64,000 nt of DNA from assembly GCA_004298155.1 (NCBI GenBank), contig SCRD01000013.1:62001-126000 (forward strand), in the 5' to 3' direction. Position 1 is the first letter of the stretch. Each line of letters opens with the position of its first letter. The DNA comes from Acidobacteriota bacterium. Lineage in GTDB: Bacteria; Acidobacteriota; Terriglobia; UBA7540. The position numbers and the translations under genes are program-made. Shown piece by piece: positions 9,369-18,954 of this stretch. The notes under the pieces were generated by a model. It was not told where the DNA came from. It did no database searches and worked only from the letters and a program-made list of their open reading frames with translations.

Positions 9369-12300
9369 CTAACGCCCCCTCCCTTTTAAGCTTACCTGCT
9401 GGGGACTTCCGGTTGCATTGTCCGCAATCGAAAGAGTGGCCGTTCTTGGGCCTGTCGCTGAAGGCGTGAACGTTATGCTTATACTACAATTAGCCCCCGG
9501 CGTCACGGAGCTACCACAGTTGTTTGACTGAGCGAAGTCTGAGCTGTTGCTGCCGGTGATGATAATGCTAGCGATGTTCAACGTTGCGTTACCCGAGTTC
9601 GTGAGTGTGTCCGATTGTGGTGAACTGGTTGTCCCAACGCCAACCTTACCAAAAGTTACGCTCGATGTAGACAGGGTCACCGCAGGACCCAAGCCCGTGC
9701 CCGTCAGCCCCGCCGTCTGCGGACTGTTGGTAGCGTTGTCGGTTGCCGCCAGCGAGGCCGTGAGCGTCCCCGCAGCCGTGGGTGTGAAAGTCACGTTGAT
9801 CGAACAACTGGCTCCGGCTGCCAGGCTGGTCCCGCAGTTGTTTGTCTGGCTGTAGTCCCCGCCGTTGGTCCCCGTGATGGCGATGCTCGTGATGCTCAGC
9901 GCTGCACTCTGCGGATTGGTCAGGGTGAGCGTCTGGGCCGGGCTCGCAGTGCCCACCGTCTGGCTGCTGAAAGTCAGCGAGGCGGGCGATAGGCTGGGCA
10001 GCGCCGTCCCCGTGCCCGTCAGCCCCGCCGTCTGCGGACTGTTGGTGGCGTTGTCGGTTACCGCCAGCGAGGCCGTGAGCGTTCCCGCAGCCGCTGGCGT
10101 AAAGGTCACGTTGATCGAGCAACTGGCCCCGGCTGCCAGACTCGTTCCGCAGTTGTTCGTCTGGCTGTAGTCTCCGCTGTTGGTCCCCGTGATGGCGATG
10201 CTCGTGATGCTCAAGGCCGTGCTTTGGTAATTTGTGAGGGTGACGGTCTCAGGTGCGCTCGAACTGCCTACGTTCTGGCTGCTGAAAGTCAGCGAGGCGG
10301 GCGATAGGCCGGGCAGCGCCGTCCCCGTGCCCGTCAGCCCCGCCGTCTGCGGGCTGTTCGTGGCGTTGTCGGTGACCGTGAGCGAGGCCGTGCGCGTCCC
10401 CGCAGCTGTGGGCGTAAAGGTCACGTTGATCGAGCAACTGGCTCCGGCCGCCAGACTCGTTCCGCAGTTGTTCGTCTGGCTGTAGTCCCCACCGTTGGTC
10501 CCCGTGATGGCAATCCCCGTAATGCTCAGCGTCGCGCTTGTCCCGTTGAACAAGCCGACCACCTGAGGAGCGCTTGTGGTTCCCACAGCCTGCGAATTGA
10601 ATGCCAGCGAAGGTGACGTCAGGCTAACGGCGGCCGGGCCTCCGGAAGCACTTCCTTTGAATCCGGCAAGCACACTGCCATTCCAATTCGAAGAAGAATA
10701 TGTCATTGAGGTCGTCGTTCCGGTCTGAATGGAAGTAACGGCCTGGTACTGCATCGCCATCCGAATGTTTGATCCGTTTGCTCCGATATTCACCTTATTA
10801 TTGGGTATCACGTAGCCGGCTCCGGCAATCCAGGAGCTTTCATTTCCAGAGGCGTCCGCTGCAAAGATCAGGACGTCACTTGGATTGGTGGTCGTCAAAC
10901 TGCCGCTTGTGGCAGTGGTAGCCGAAGCAAGGCTTGCGTGGTTCGCCGAGCCGTCAGCCACCCCGGAAGCAGATGCCCCGGACAATTCCATCACCATGAT
11001 GCCCGGCTTGATGACGCCACCAGCCGTCGAGTAACGCACTGTTACGCTGGTCACCGCTGCTGAATTGGCAATATAGAACATGCCCGTACGCGGCCCGGTG
11101 TCGCTTTCGTTTACGTAGCCGCTGGAAGTCAGCGCCCATACCTGCCCGGCGGAGTCGGTCACGGTAAAGTTGTCTGTTCCGTTGGAGGATTCGCGGCAGA
11201 ATGCCACCAGGAGATCACCGGACTGGGTGGTAATATTCACCGAGAACGAGGTGAACGCAGTCCCGCTGGTATCAATATTATTCTGAACTTGCACAAAAGC
11301 CGGCACAGAGGGCATTGCCCCAGTTCCTGTTAGAGTAACCGCCTGCGGGCTGTTCAAGGCGTTGTCGGTGAAGGTGAGGTTCGCTGTGCGCGTCCCCGCG
11401 GCTGTTGGAGTGAAGGTCACATTGATGGTGCAACTGGTTCCTGCCACCAGACCGGTTCCGCAGTTGTTTGTCTGGCTATAGTCCCCGCTGCTGCTCCCAG
11501 TGATGGAAATGCCGGAAATGCCAAGCGAACCATTGCCGGTGTTGGAAAGCGTAATGGCCTGCGACGGGCTTGTAGTACCTACGTTCTGCTTGCCAAATGC
11601 CAGTGCCGTAAGCGACAAGCCAACTATCGGAATTCCCGTTGCTGTAACACCAGTTCCCGTGAGGCTGTCGCTCTGAGGGCTGGTTGTGGCGTTGTCAGAA
11701 ACTGTCAAGCTGCCTGTCCGCGTACCGGTTGCCGTGGGGACGAAGGTTACACTGATCGTGCAGTTCGATCCTGGCGCCACGCTGGAACCGCAATTGTTCG
11801 TTTGGGAAAAGTCGCCGGTGACACCGATGCTAGAAATGTTTAAGTTGCCGGTGCCTGAGTTCGATAGTGTCACGTTCTGAGGGGAACTCGAGGTCCCAAC
11901 CGGCTGGTTTGCAAACGTGAGAGAAGTTGGGCTGAGGGTCGCTGCCGGCGCCGTCCCGCTGCCCGAAAGCGCAGCCGTCTGGGGGCTGGCCGGGGCATTG
12001 TCGGTTACCGCCAATGAGGCCGTGCGCGTTCCCGCGGCCGTGGGTGTGAAAGTCACGTTGATCGAACAACTGGCTCCGGCTGCCAGGCTGGTCCCGCAGT
12101 TGTTTGTCTGGCTGTAGTCCCCGCCGTTGGCCCCCGTGATGGCAATCCCCGTAATGCTCAGCGCCGCGCTTTGGTAATTTGTGAGGGTGACGGTCTCAGG
12201 TGCGCTCGAACTGCCTACGTTCTGGCTGCTGAAAGTCAGCGAGGCGGGCGATAGGACAATCCCCTGCAACGCGGGTTGGCCGCCAACGCCGCAACTGCCA

Positions 12301-13205
12301 GTGGGAATCTGGAACGCGAGGGCACCCGTTGTGAATGCCCCATTCACCCATAGTGCATTTTTTCCGGGAAACGTGTTTGGATCACAGGTAAGTGCTTTTT
12401 GGTCGAAGCCAGAGGGGACGGAGGATGCGATGCTGAAGCTGGAAGCCGTCACTTCAGATAACGTTGTCGAGTTCACAGCCCAGACGTAATCGCAATAATC
12501 GGAGGCTTCAAAAAAAGTGCTCCCTCCGATTGCCAGCCCGCTGAGGACGCACAGGCCGTTAGCGCCGGTGTGCGGCGGGATGACAGGGGTACCCTTGGGG
12601 ATGTCAGGCGCCTGCTGGATAAAACCAAGGAATGACCCGGTACTGGCGTTGTATGACGCGAATTCGGTGGCAAAATCTTCGTGAACATACAGAATGCTGT
12701 TCACGCTGTCGATTGCCAGGCCATCCACAATGTCGTCTGAGCCGCATCCGGCCGGTGGTGAACAGAAAGCCTCCTGAACCGTAAATGCAACCTGATATGG
12801 GCCGGAGACATTCTTGTTGGCGTCGAGCGGAATTTTAATGACCTGGTTGGTGATGGTGCCTCCACCTTCGCCAGCCCAGATGACGTTCCGTGACGCATCG
12901 TACGCGATGGCTCCCAGGCCGCCATCGATGTTATACCCCGCAATCACGGCACCCGTGGCTGGATTTGCCTTGTAGAGGTCATTGGAGTTCGTGTGGGCGG
13001 AATCGTAGCAGGAGTACCAGAGGTTTGTGCCGTCAAATGTAATGCCCGTCCCAACGGAGTTGCCATCTTTGTCTATTCCGCAGACAGCGCTGAAGGTTAC
13101 CTGGCCAAGAAATGTTCCCACTTGGCCAAAACTGAAAGAGGCAGGAAACAGCGTTCCTGCCGCCAGCAGCAGAATGTATAGGCGGGGTATTCTCTTGACT
13201 AGCAT
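9369..13205 (-). CDS. Giant secreted protein: beta-propeller-like head and seven choice-of-anchor D repeats
   Basis: The 1278-aa product has a signal peptide (ends near SFSFGQ). Residues about 30-310 have regularly spaced blade-like motifs (GITFDGTNLWYS, GLAIDSVNSILYV) like an NHL/SMP-type propeller. Three choice-of-anchor D (ASPM/SPD-2/Hydin-like Ig) repeats of about 105 residues follow, each with a D-Y/F-S-Q-T-N-N-C-G core and a Cys pair. Next is a unique domain of about 200 residues and then four more repeats. It is likely an extracellular or surface matrix protein. It follows the exopolysaccharide cluster on the same strand but 169 bases separate them, so co-transcription is unproven. Confidence 0.8.
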   Translation of the reverse strand: MLVKRIPRLYILLLAAGTLFPASFSFGQVGTFLGQVTFSAVCGIDKDGNSVGTGITFDGTNLWYSCYDSAHTNSNDLYKANPATGAVIAGYNIDGGLGAIAYDASRNVIWAGEGGGTITNQVIKIPLDANKNVSGPYQVAFTVQEAFCSPPAGCGSDDIVDGLAIDSVNSILYVHEDFATEFASYNASTGSFLGFIQQAPDIPKGTPVIPPHTGANGLCVLSGLAIGGSTFFEASDYCDYVWAVNSTTLSEVTASSFSIASSVPSGFDQKALTCDPNTFPGKNALWVNGAFTTGALAFQIPTGSCGVGGQPALQGIVLSPASLTFSSQNVGSSSAPETVTLTNYQSAALSITGIAITGANGGDYSQTNNCGTSLAAGASCSINVTFTPTAAGTRTASLAVTDNAPASPQTAALSGSGTAPAATLSPTSLTFANQPVGTSSSPQNVTLSNSGTGNLNISSIGVTGDFSQTNNCGSSVAPGSNCTISVTFVPTATGTRTGSLTVSDNATTSPQSDSLTGTGVTATGIPIVGLSLTALAFGKQNVGTTSPSQAITLSNTGNGSLGISGISITGSSSGDYSQTNNCGTGLVAGTSCTINVTFTPTAAGTRTANLTFTDNALNSPQAVTLTGTGAMPSVPAFVQVQNNIDTSGTAFTSFSVNITTQSGDLLVAFCRESSNGTDNFTVTDSAGQVWALTSSGYVNESDTGPRTGMFYIANSAAVTSVTVRYSTAGGVIKPGIMVMELSGASASGVADGSANHASLASATTATSGSLTTTNPSDVLIFAADASGNESSWIAGAGYVIPNNKVNIGANGSNIRMAMQYQAVTSIQTGTTTSMTYSSSNWNGSVLAGFKGSASGGPAAVSLTSPSLAFNSQAVGTTSAPQVVGLFNGTSATLSITGIAITGTNGGDYSQTNNCGTSLAAGASCSINVTFTPTAAGTRTASLTVTDNATNSPQTAGLTGTGTALPGLSPASLTFSSQNVGSSSAPETVTLTNYQSTALSITSIAITGTNSGDYSQTNNCGTSLAAGASCSINVTFTPAAAGTLTASLAVTDNATNSPQTAGLTGTGTALPSLSPASLTFSSQTVGTASPAQTLTLTNPQSAALSITSIAITGTNGGDYSQTNNCGTSLAAGASCSINVTFTPTAAGTLTASLAATDNATNSPQTAGLTGTGLGPAVTLSTSSVTFGKVGVGTTSSPQSDTLTNSGNATLNIASIIITGSNSSDFAQSNNCGSSVTPGANCSISITFTPSATGPRTATLSIADNATGSPQQVSLKGRGR
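9697..10641. repeat. Three tandem 315-bp DNA repeats inside the giant protein gene
   Basis: The segment starting GTGCCCGTCAGCCCCGCC recurs at 9697, 10012 and 10327, an exact spacing of 315 bases (105 codons, one choice-of-anchor D domain). The third unit ends where the next unit would start. Conservation extends to silent positions, which indicates recent duplication or gene conversion. Confidence 0.85.
12168..12255. repeat. 88-bp exact copy of 10221-10308
   Basis: Positions 12168-12255 and 10221-10308 are identical by direct reading over 88 bases, although about 1.9 kb apart in the same gene. This is another copy of the repeat DNA, in the repeat nearest the propeller-like head, and supports recent recombination between units. 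Confidence 0.85.
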
Positions 13206-13374
13206 AATCGCCTCGAATCTCAGTAGACGGTGAACTTAATCCCGCACCGACATTGGGGGATCGAAGCCCGATCGGACCTCCTTCGATATAGACTCGGCCA
13301 TTTCCGACTGGAGCCCGGGTTTGAAGATGCGCCTTACAGGCAGGCGCAGCGCCTGTGCACTTCCGGGAAAATAC

Positions 13375-15594
13375 TTAGGCTGCCACCGGAACGGTTTCCT
13401 CTTGCGGAGCGGTCTCACGTTTTATGCCATACGACTGAGCGAGCTTGCGAACGGCCCTGATGACGTCCTCTACATCCGAGGCGGTCATCCTCGGGCACAG
13501 GGGTAACGAAACCATTTGGTCAGAAACCTGCCGGGCAACCGGAAAGCTTTCGGGCCGCATTCGGAAATTTTCCCGGTAGTAGGGCTGCAGGTGCATGGAA
13601 ATGAAGTGTGTTCCTGTTCCAATATTCTCAGCCTTAAGGGCCAGCATAAATTGATCGCGGCTGATGCTGAATTGGTCGAGCTGGAGCAGAATGATGAAGA
13701 GGTGGTGTGCGTGGCGGATGCCAGGTCGTTGCGCCAGGGGCGTAATGGCGGAAAGATCTGAAAAACCGTTGCAGTACATTTCAACATACTGTTTGCGAAC
13801 CTGGATGAATTCCTCCAGTCGCGGCAACTGATGCAGGCCCAGGGAAGCCTGAACATCGGTCATATTCATCTTGAAGCCGGGGGCCAGGAGCTGCCAGTGC
13901 AGGCTTCCTTCTGCTGAGTATCGCTTCCAGGCGTCGCGGCTGATGCCCTGGTTCGACAACATCCTGGCGCGGTCGGCAAGATCGTCGTCATTGGTCGCGA
14001 GCAAACCACCCTCGATGGTGGTGATATTCTTAATAGGATAAAAGCTGAAGGCAGTCGCTTCACTAATGGCGCCGACCTTCTTTTCTCCGTACTCAGCTCC
14101 GATGGCGTGGGCCGCGTCCTCTATTACAACCAAACCATGCCTTTCGGCGATGGCGCGGATACGGGTGAGGTCGCATGGCTGGCCGGCCATGTGGACGGGA
14201 AGGATTGCCCGGGTTCGCGGCGTGACAGCAGCTTCGATTTTCGTGACATCGATGTTGAGGGTGTCGGGTTCCACGTCTACGAAAACCGGCTTCGCCCCCT
14301 GATGGATCACGACGCTCGAAGTCGCGGGCCAGGAGATCGGCGTAGTGATCACTTCGTCGCCCCGTCCGACTCCCGAGGCGGCCAGGGCAAGCTCTAGCGC
14401 GCCCGTGCAGGAGCTTACCGCGATGGCGTGTTTTACGCCGAGGTATTCCCGGCACATTGCCTCGAACCGCTGGGTCTTGGGGCCGGTGGTGATCCAGCCG
14501 GAGCGCAGCGTATCAATCACCTCCTCTTCCTCGGCCTTTCCGAGTAATGGAAGGGCCAGGGGCAGGAAGTGGCGGCGCACCGGTTCGCCGCCGGCCGCCG
14601 CCGGAGCACTGGACGCCTCCCGAAGCCGGCGGACCGTGTAGTAGTGCGAATCATCCGTTCGGGGAAAGCGCCCGTTCCGGACCGCCGCGGCAACCTCGTC
14701 GACACCTTCGTCAATGCTCATGCAAGGACGGAAACCCACGATCTTTTCGAACAGGGCGCCCGAGACGCGATAGTCTCGCTTGTCCGCGTCATCGGCTCGA
14801 CAGTAAAGTTCCGTATCCCCAGTCCGCTGGCTGACCAACCTGCCCAGCTCGGCGATCCGCATATTGGCTGCCGCGACGTTGAAATAGCGTCCCGAGACCA
14901 TCTCTGGCGGCGCCTTCATGCAGGCAAGGTAAGCGCGCGCGGCGTCCAGCACATGCAGAAATGGCCTCCACTGCTGCCCGCCTCCCGTCACCGTAACTCG
15001 CCCCCGAGTGACCGCGTGCATCGTCATAACATTGATGGACAAATCAAAACGCATACGAGGAGAAACGCCAAACAGCGTCGCTTTCCGGAGCGCAACCGGG
15101 TGGAAGGCGCCGGAGGCAAGCGGGAGGATTTTCATTTCCGCTTCGATCTTCGCCTGGGCGTATGCGGAAACAGGGTTGAGGGGGGAATCCTCGACCAGGA
15201 AGCTTTCGCCTCCCGCCCCATAAACGCTGCATGATGATGCGAACAAAAACCGCTCGACGCCTCGTTCTTTGCTTAACGTGGCGAGTCTGATCGACGCGTC
15301 ACGATTCACCTGGACCGTCCACTCAAGGTCAAGCTCGCAAGCTGGATCGTTGCTGAGCCCGGCCAAATGCACCACCGTCCCAACTTCGTCCAGCAGGCTC
15401 GGATCAAAGGTTCGAATGTCCCCCTTAATGATTCGAAACCGGGGATGTGAGGCGACAGAGCCTAAAACTGCCTCGCCAAAATAATACTTGTCGAATGCTA
15501 TAACTTCATAACCGTCCTCCAGAAGCATAGGGGCAAACACCGAACCAAGATATCCACCTGCGCCAAGCAATAGAACACGAGAGTCCCGGGTCAT
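13375..15594 (-). CDS. Fusion of NAD-dependent epimerase/dehydratase and DegT/DnrJ/EryC1 aminotransferase
   Basis: The 739-aa bifunctional protein has an N-terminal extended SDR (about 5-325) with the NAD loop GAGGYLG (11-17), SSCSVYG (120-126) and the catalytic pair Y145xxxK149. After a short Ala-rich linker, residues about 342-725 form a complete DegT-type sugar aminotransferase with the PLP-Asp segment EDAAHAIGA (492-500), the Schiff-base Lys K522 in FYPIKN, and the usual NMTDVQASLG. It would modify a nucleotide sugar and then aminate its keto group. The start at 15594 is chosen because GGAGGAGG lies 5 bases upstream; in-frame ATGs at 15609 and 15642 lack this. It is the last gene of the polysaccharide cluster. 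Confidence 0.88.
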   Translation of the reverse strand: MTRDSRVLLLGAGGYLGSVFAPMLLEDGYEVIAFDKYYFGEAVLGSVASHPRFRIIKGDIRTFDPSLLDEVGTVVHLAGLSNDPACELDLEWTVQVNRDASIRLATLSKERGVERFLFASSCSVYGAGGESFLVEDSPLNPVSAYAQAKIEAEMKILPLASGAFHPVALRKATLFGVSPRMRFDLSINVMTMHAVTRGRVTVTGGGQQWRPFLHVLDAARAYLACMKAPPEMVSGRYFNVAAANMRIAELGRLVSQRTGDTELYCRADDADKRDYRVSGALFEKIVGFRPCMSIDEGVDEVAAAVRNGRFPRTDDSHYYTVRRLREASSAPAAAGGEPVRRHFLPLALPLLGKAEEEEVIDTLRSGWITTGPKTQRFEAMCREYLGVKHAIAVSSCTGALELALAASGVGRGDEVITTPISWPATSSVVIHQGAKPVFVDVEPDTLNIDVTKIEAAVTPRTRAILPVHMAGQPCDLTRIRAIAERHGLVVIEDAAHAIGAEYGEKKVGAISEATAFSFYPIKNITTIEGGLLATNDDDLADRARMLSNQGISRDAWKRYSAEGSLHWQLLAPGFKMNMTDVQASLGLHQLPRLEEFIQVRKQYVEMYCNGFSDLSAITPLAQRPGIRHAHHLFIILLQLDQFSISRDQFMLALKAENIGTGTHFISMHLQPYYRENFRMRPESFPVARQVSDQMVSLPLCPRMTASDVEDVIRAVRKLAQSYGIKRETAPQEETVPVAA

Positions 15595-15775
15595 ACGTAC
15601 CTCCTCCATTCGGCTTTCTTTAGTCACGGCAGGACTGTTCATTCGGAAGACATTGCGATTTCATGAGGGCGCCCTGGGTGATGAATTTCTTCTCGCGCAA
15701 ATTCCTGAGGGCGGCGAGCACAGAGGGCACGGAGACAAGACTGAGAATCTTCGTAGCGCACGATGATGGCAGTCG

Positions 15776-16513
15776 TTACGGCTCCAGGACGGGCCGGGAG
15801 TACGAGCCAACGCCGAGGTCTGGTTCTTCCGCCGGACGCAGGCCCAGCGCGCGCGCCTTTCGCGTCTCGGGCGGGTCAGGGAATGCCTTCCGGCCCGCCA
15901 CGATAGCGAGCACGATCCAAAGGGTTCGAAAAACCAGCCGCAGATCGTAAAACCAACTCATTTCCCGGACGTAAACCAGGTCGAGAGCAATTCTCGTTTC
16001 GAGGACATTTTTCACGTAGGAGGTCTCCGGATCCGCCGGGTCCAGGCATTTCTCTCCGTGGGTGTAGTTAAAGAGGCTGCCGGGACTTGTCAAACCCGGC
16101 AAAACGCTCAGTACTTCAAACTGCTCCGGGCGGTAATGGTTCTTGACAAAATGCGGGTCCTCCGGCCGAGGCCCCACAAAGGACATCTCTCCCTTCAATA
16201 TGTTGAATAACTGCGGCAGCTCGTCAATTTTGGTCAGCCGAAGAAAGGAGCCGAAGGGAAAAACGCGTGGGTCCTTTTGCAGCGTAATGCGGCTTTCAAG
16301 AACGCGCAGGGTGGCGTGCATGGTCCGAAACTTATACATGATGAAGACTCCGCCGTTCCGCCAAACGCGGATGGCCCGGTAGAAAATGGGTCCGGGGCTG
16401 GAAAACCGAATCCCAATGGCCGCGATGCACAACGCCGGGCTCACCGCAATCAATGCGAGTAAAGCAAGGACCGGCTCCACGATGCGCCTGAGCATGGCTG
16501 GCAATCCTTTCAT
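15776..16513 (-). CDS. Initiating phosphoglycosyl transferase (bacterial sugar transferase)
   Basis: The 245-aa membrane protein has one hydrophobic N-terminal segment (about 10-35), followed by PGPIFYRAIRVWRNG, MYKFRTM, DELPQLFNILKGEMSFVGPRPE and a PGLTSPGSL segment, the standard order of the PF02397 family. It would transfer a sugar phosphate from a nucleotide sugar to undecaprenyl phosphate and so start repeat-unit synthesis at the inner membrane. It is the short monotopic form without the multi-TM N-terminal domain of WcaJ. The R-x-x-x-R-W-R-N-G region lacks the usual R-x-G-x-x-G-K wording, so it is somewhat divergent. Confidence 0.88.
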   Translation of the reverse strand: MKGLPAMLRRIVEPVLALLALIAVSPALCIAAIGIRFSSPGPIFYRAIRVWRNGGVFIMYKFRTMHATLRVLESRITLQKDPRVFPFGSFLRLTKIDELPQLFNILKGEMSFVGPRPEDPHFVKNHYRPEQFEVLSVLPGLTSPGSLFNYTHGEKCLDPADPETSYVKNVLETRIALDLVYVREMSWFYDLRLVFRTLWIVLAIVAGRKAFPDPPETRKARALGLRPAEEPDLGVGSYSRPVLEP

Positions 16514-16663
16514 TCGATCGTGCTGAACAGTGGCGATGCTCCCCGGCCGCCGACAACGCAGCGTTCAGGGAATTTTTCCGAGTTGACCCTATCACCGCGA
16601 CGACTGGTGGCTTTTCTGGCGCGGGCAACTCAAGAAACTTAACGCCAGGCGGAGTGTTTGTTT

Positions 16664-17755
16664 TCAGTTCGTTGCTTCCGCCATACGTTCCGGCTGCGGA
16701 GAAGGCGCGCGGGCACCGGTCGCAAAGGCGACCAGTGTGCCGTATCCGTACGCGACATGAAAACCCAGAAATACAAATGGGAGGCATAAGGCCCCCACAG
16801 CCTTCTCGCGCCACGCAACCTGTAAAGCTGCAACCGTGCCGACAGCCATGTACACTCCCAGAAGGGCCAACAACGGCAGCGAAGTAAGTTCGCGGTTAGC
16901 GTGCGGCAAAATGAGTCCGCAAAGGGCGAGCAGAGAGGCGGACAACAAGGCAGCCAGGAAAAAGAAAGGGACAAAGTGGCGGAGAGCCATACAGGTCAGG
17001 TTTTCTTTGAATGATAGAACGTTCCAGAATCCTGCCCGGTAGGCATATACCAGCAGGCCCTTCAAAGTTCCTTTCGGGTGGTAGTAACATTCGGTCTTCC
17101 AGGTGCAATAGAGCTTGTGCCCCTTCGCGCGGAGCTTCTGTACCATGTCATTGTCCTGATTTCGAAGAAGTTGTTCCGAAAACCCGCCCACCTCAAGAAG
17201 CGCCGCTATGCGGGCGATCGGATAATTCACGGTTTCCGAAGCCCCTTCCTGCTGGGTCCTGAAAGACTTGCGGGAAGATCCGAAGGGATGGCTCACCGCC
17301 CACGCCACAAGGCTAGCCTCCAGCGTCTCATCTAAAGGCCGTGTCACGATGCGCCCAACACACGCAACAGCGTTGTGGGAAATCATCTCCTTCAGGCAGA
17401 CCGAAATGTAATCTCTCCGGTAAGTTGTGTGCGATCCGAAGATGCAAACGTACTGCCCCCTGGCTTCGCGCAGGCCCAAATTGAACGCGAAGGGCGTCTT
17501 CCTCCTTTGATTCACCAGAATTCTGAGCCGCGAGTCAGTGGCCGCGATACTTTTCAGGATTTCTCCGGTTCCGTCTTCTGACATTCCATCAATGGCTAGA
17601 ATTTCAAGATCGAAATCCGGGGTCTCCTGATTGAGCAGCGAGGCGAGACTCTTTCCCACGGATGCGGCCTCGTTGAAAATTGCGAGGATTACTGAAACGA
17701 GCGGGCGTTCACTAGAGGTGGCGTTTTGCATGGTTTGTCCTGATTTTTGGCTCAT
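16664..17755 (-). CDS. Membrane-associated family 2 glycosyltransferase (ExoA-like)
   Basis: The 363-aa product has a GT-A domain (about 18-250) beginning VSVILAIFNEAASVGKSL, with AIDGMSEDGT and a second acidic motif region (SHTTYRRDYISV, GGFSEQLLRNQDNDM). Three or four hydrophobic helices fill the last 110 residues. This layout matches ExoA-like enzymes that add a sugar to a lipid-linked repeat unit. It is the only recognisable classical GT2 in the cluster, so other transferases must lie elsewhere or be unrecognised. The ATG at 17755 is used; an in-frame ATG 8 codons later is also possible. Confidence 0.83.
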   Translation of the reverse strand: MSQKSGQTMQNATSSERPLVSVILAIFNEAASVGKSLASLLNQETPDFDLEILAIDGMSEDGTGEILKSIAATDSRLRILVNQRRKTPFAFNLGLREARGQYVCIFGSHTTYRRDYISVCLKEMISHNAVACVGRIVTRPLDETLEASLVAWAVSHPFGSSRKSFRTQQEGASETVNYPIARIAALLEVGGFSEQLLRNQDNDMVQKLRAKGHKLYCTWKTECYYHPKGTLKGLLVYAYRAGFWNVLSFKENLTCMALRHFVPFFFLAALLSASLLALCGLILPHANRELTSLPLLALLGVYMAVGTVAALQVAWREKAVGALCLPFVFLGFHVAYGYGTLVAFATGARAPSPQPERMAEATN

Positions 17756-17869
17756 CTTGACACCCTAGGCAGAACCGGATTTTCAGCCCCTACAAGCCGC
17801 CTGGCGAACTTGCGGACGACGGCTAGTCAGTGCTGCGCGTGTAGCGGTTATTCCCATTTTTCAGGCTTT

Positions 17870-18883
17870 TTATGCGGCTTCTTCGAGAGCCTGCACTTTT
17901 TCGGGTTCCCATGGGAATTGGCTGGCCATTTCAATCGCGGCGACAACTTCAGCTCCGAACTCGCCATCTGTGTGAGGTGTTGCGCCCGATTCAACACACT
18001 CCAGGAAATGGTCGATTTCGATCAGCAGCGGTTCAGTGTTGGCAAGATTGGGTGCAACCATGTCGCCGGTTCGATAGGTTAGCTGGAATTCGCCGAACGT
18101 TTCCGGCTGCCGCGTAACCACGCCGCGATCATAAATCCGAACCTTTTCGCTCGGATCGGTGTCGTCGTAGACCACCATGCGCTTCGAACCTACCACACAC
18201 GTGCGGCGCAGTTTTTGGGGGGAAAGCCAGCTGACCTCGACGGAGGCAATAGGACCGCTGGGGAACTGGAACCAAAGATACGCAATGTCGCGATTGGCCC
18301 GTTGAACGCAAACCCTGCCGAAGGACCGGGCTTCAACAGGCGACTCTCCCAGCCAGTAGAGGAGGATCGAAATATCGTGCACGGCCAGGTCCCAGACTAC
18401 GTCCACGTCCTTCTGGTAAAGGCCAAGGTTGACTCTCGAGCAACTGATATAATACAAATCACCCAGGGTCCCTGAATCGATCAACTCCTTGACCTTCACC
18501 ACCGGAGGGCTGTAAACGAAGGTGTGCCCCGCCATCAACGTCCTGCTGAGGGCCTTTGCAGTCATATTCAGTTCTCTGGCCCTGGCGACGCTGTCCGCCA
18601 AAGGCTTCTCTACAAAGACATGTTTGCCGCGTTGGAGAGCCAACCGAGCCAGTTTGTAATGTGTGCCGATCGGCGTTGCGATCGCCACTGCATCGACATC
18701 CGAATCGAGGAGATCTTCCACATTTCGATACCCTCGGAGATTCGGGTATTGTTTAGTTATCTTTTCTAACCTTCGAGGATCCAGATCACAACAGGCTTTA
18801 AATTCGCAACGCTGGGTCTGGTTAAGGACCCTCGCCAGGTTAGGACCCCAATACCCCAAACCGATCAATCCGACTTTGATCAT
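17870..18883 (-). CDS. Gfo/Idh/MocA-family nucleotide-sugar oxidoreductase
   Basis: The 337-aa product has the Rossmann loop GLIGLGYWGPN at residues 5-15, the EKPLA motif (about 95-99) holding the catalytic Lys, and the WDLAVHDISILLYWLG helix with the usual His. The family oxidises or reduces sugars with NAD(P). In polysaccharide clusters the closest roles are WbpB/WlbA-like 3-oxidation of UDP-sugars before amination by a DegT enzyme, which fits the aminotransferase domain encoded in this cluster. The ATG follows GAGAAGATC, a fair ribosome site. Confidence 0.87.
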   Translation of the reverse strand: MIKVGLIGLGYWGPNLARVLNQTQRCEFKACCDLDPRRLEKITKQYPNLRGYRNVEDLLDSDVDAVAIATPIGTHYKLARLALQRGKHVFVEKPLADSVARARELNMTAKALSRTLMAGHTFVYSPPVVKVKELIDSGTLGDLYYISCSRVNLGLYQKDVDVVWDLAVHDISILLYWLGESPVEARSFGRVCVQRANRDIAYLWFQFPSGPIASVEVSWLSPQKLRRTCVVGSKRMVVYDDTDPSEKVRIYDRGVVTRQPETFGEFQLTYRTGDMVAPNLANTEPLLIEIDHFLECVESGATPHTDGEFGAEVVAAIEMASQFPWEPEKVQALEEAA

Positions 18884-18954
18884 GATCTTCTCCTTGTTCG
18901 AGCAGTCGAAAAATACTAATTGAGTTCATTCAATCGCAAGCCACTGTGACGCAA

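Noticed and set aside
9697-12255. Regularly spaced repeats that might be a CRISPR array or satellite
   Set aside because: The 315-bp units are in frame in one long coding sequence and encode choice-of-anchor D domains; unit size is far too large for CRISPR.
13375-16513. Phage or transposon insertion as cause of the epimerase-aminotransferase fusion
   Set aside because: No integrase, transposase, terminal repeats or target duplications were seen on either side.
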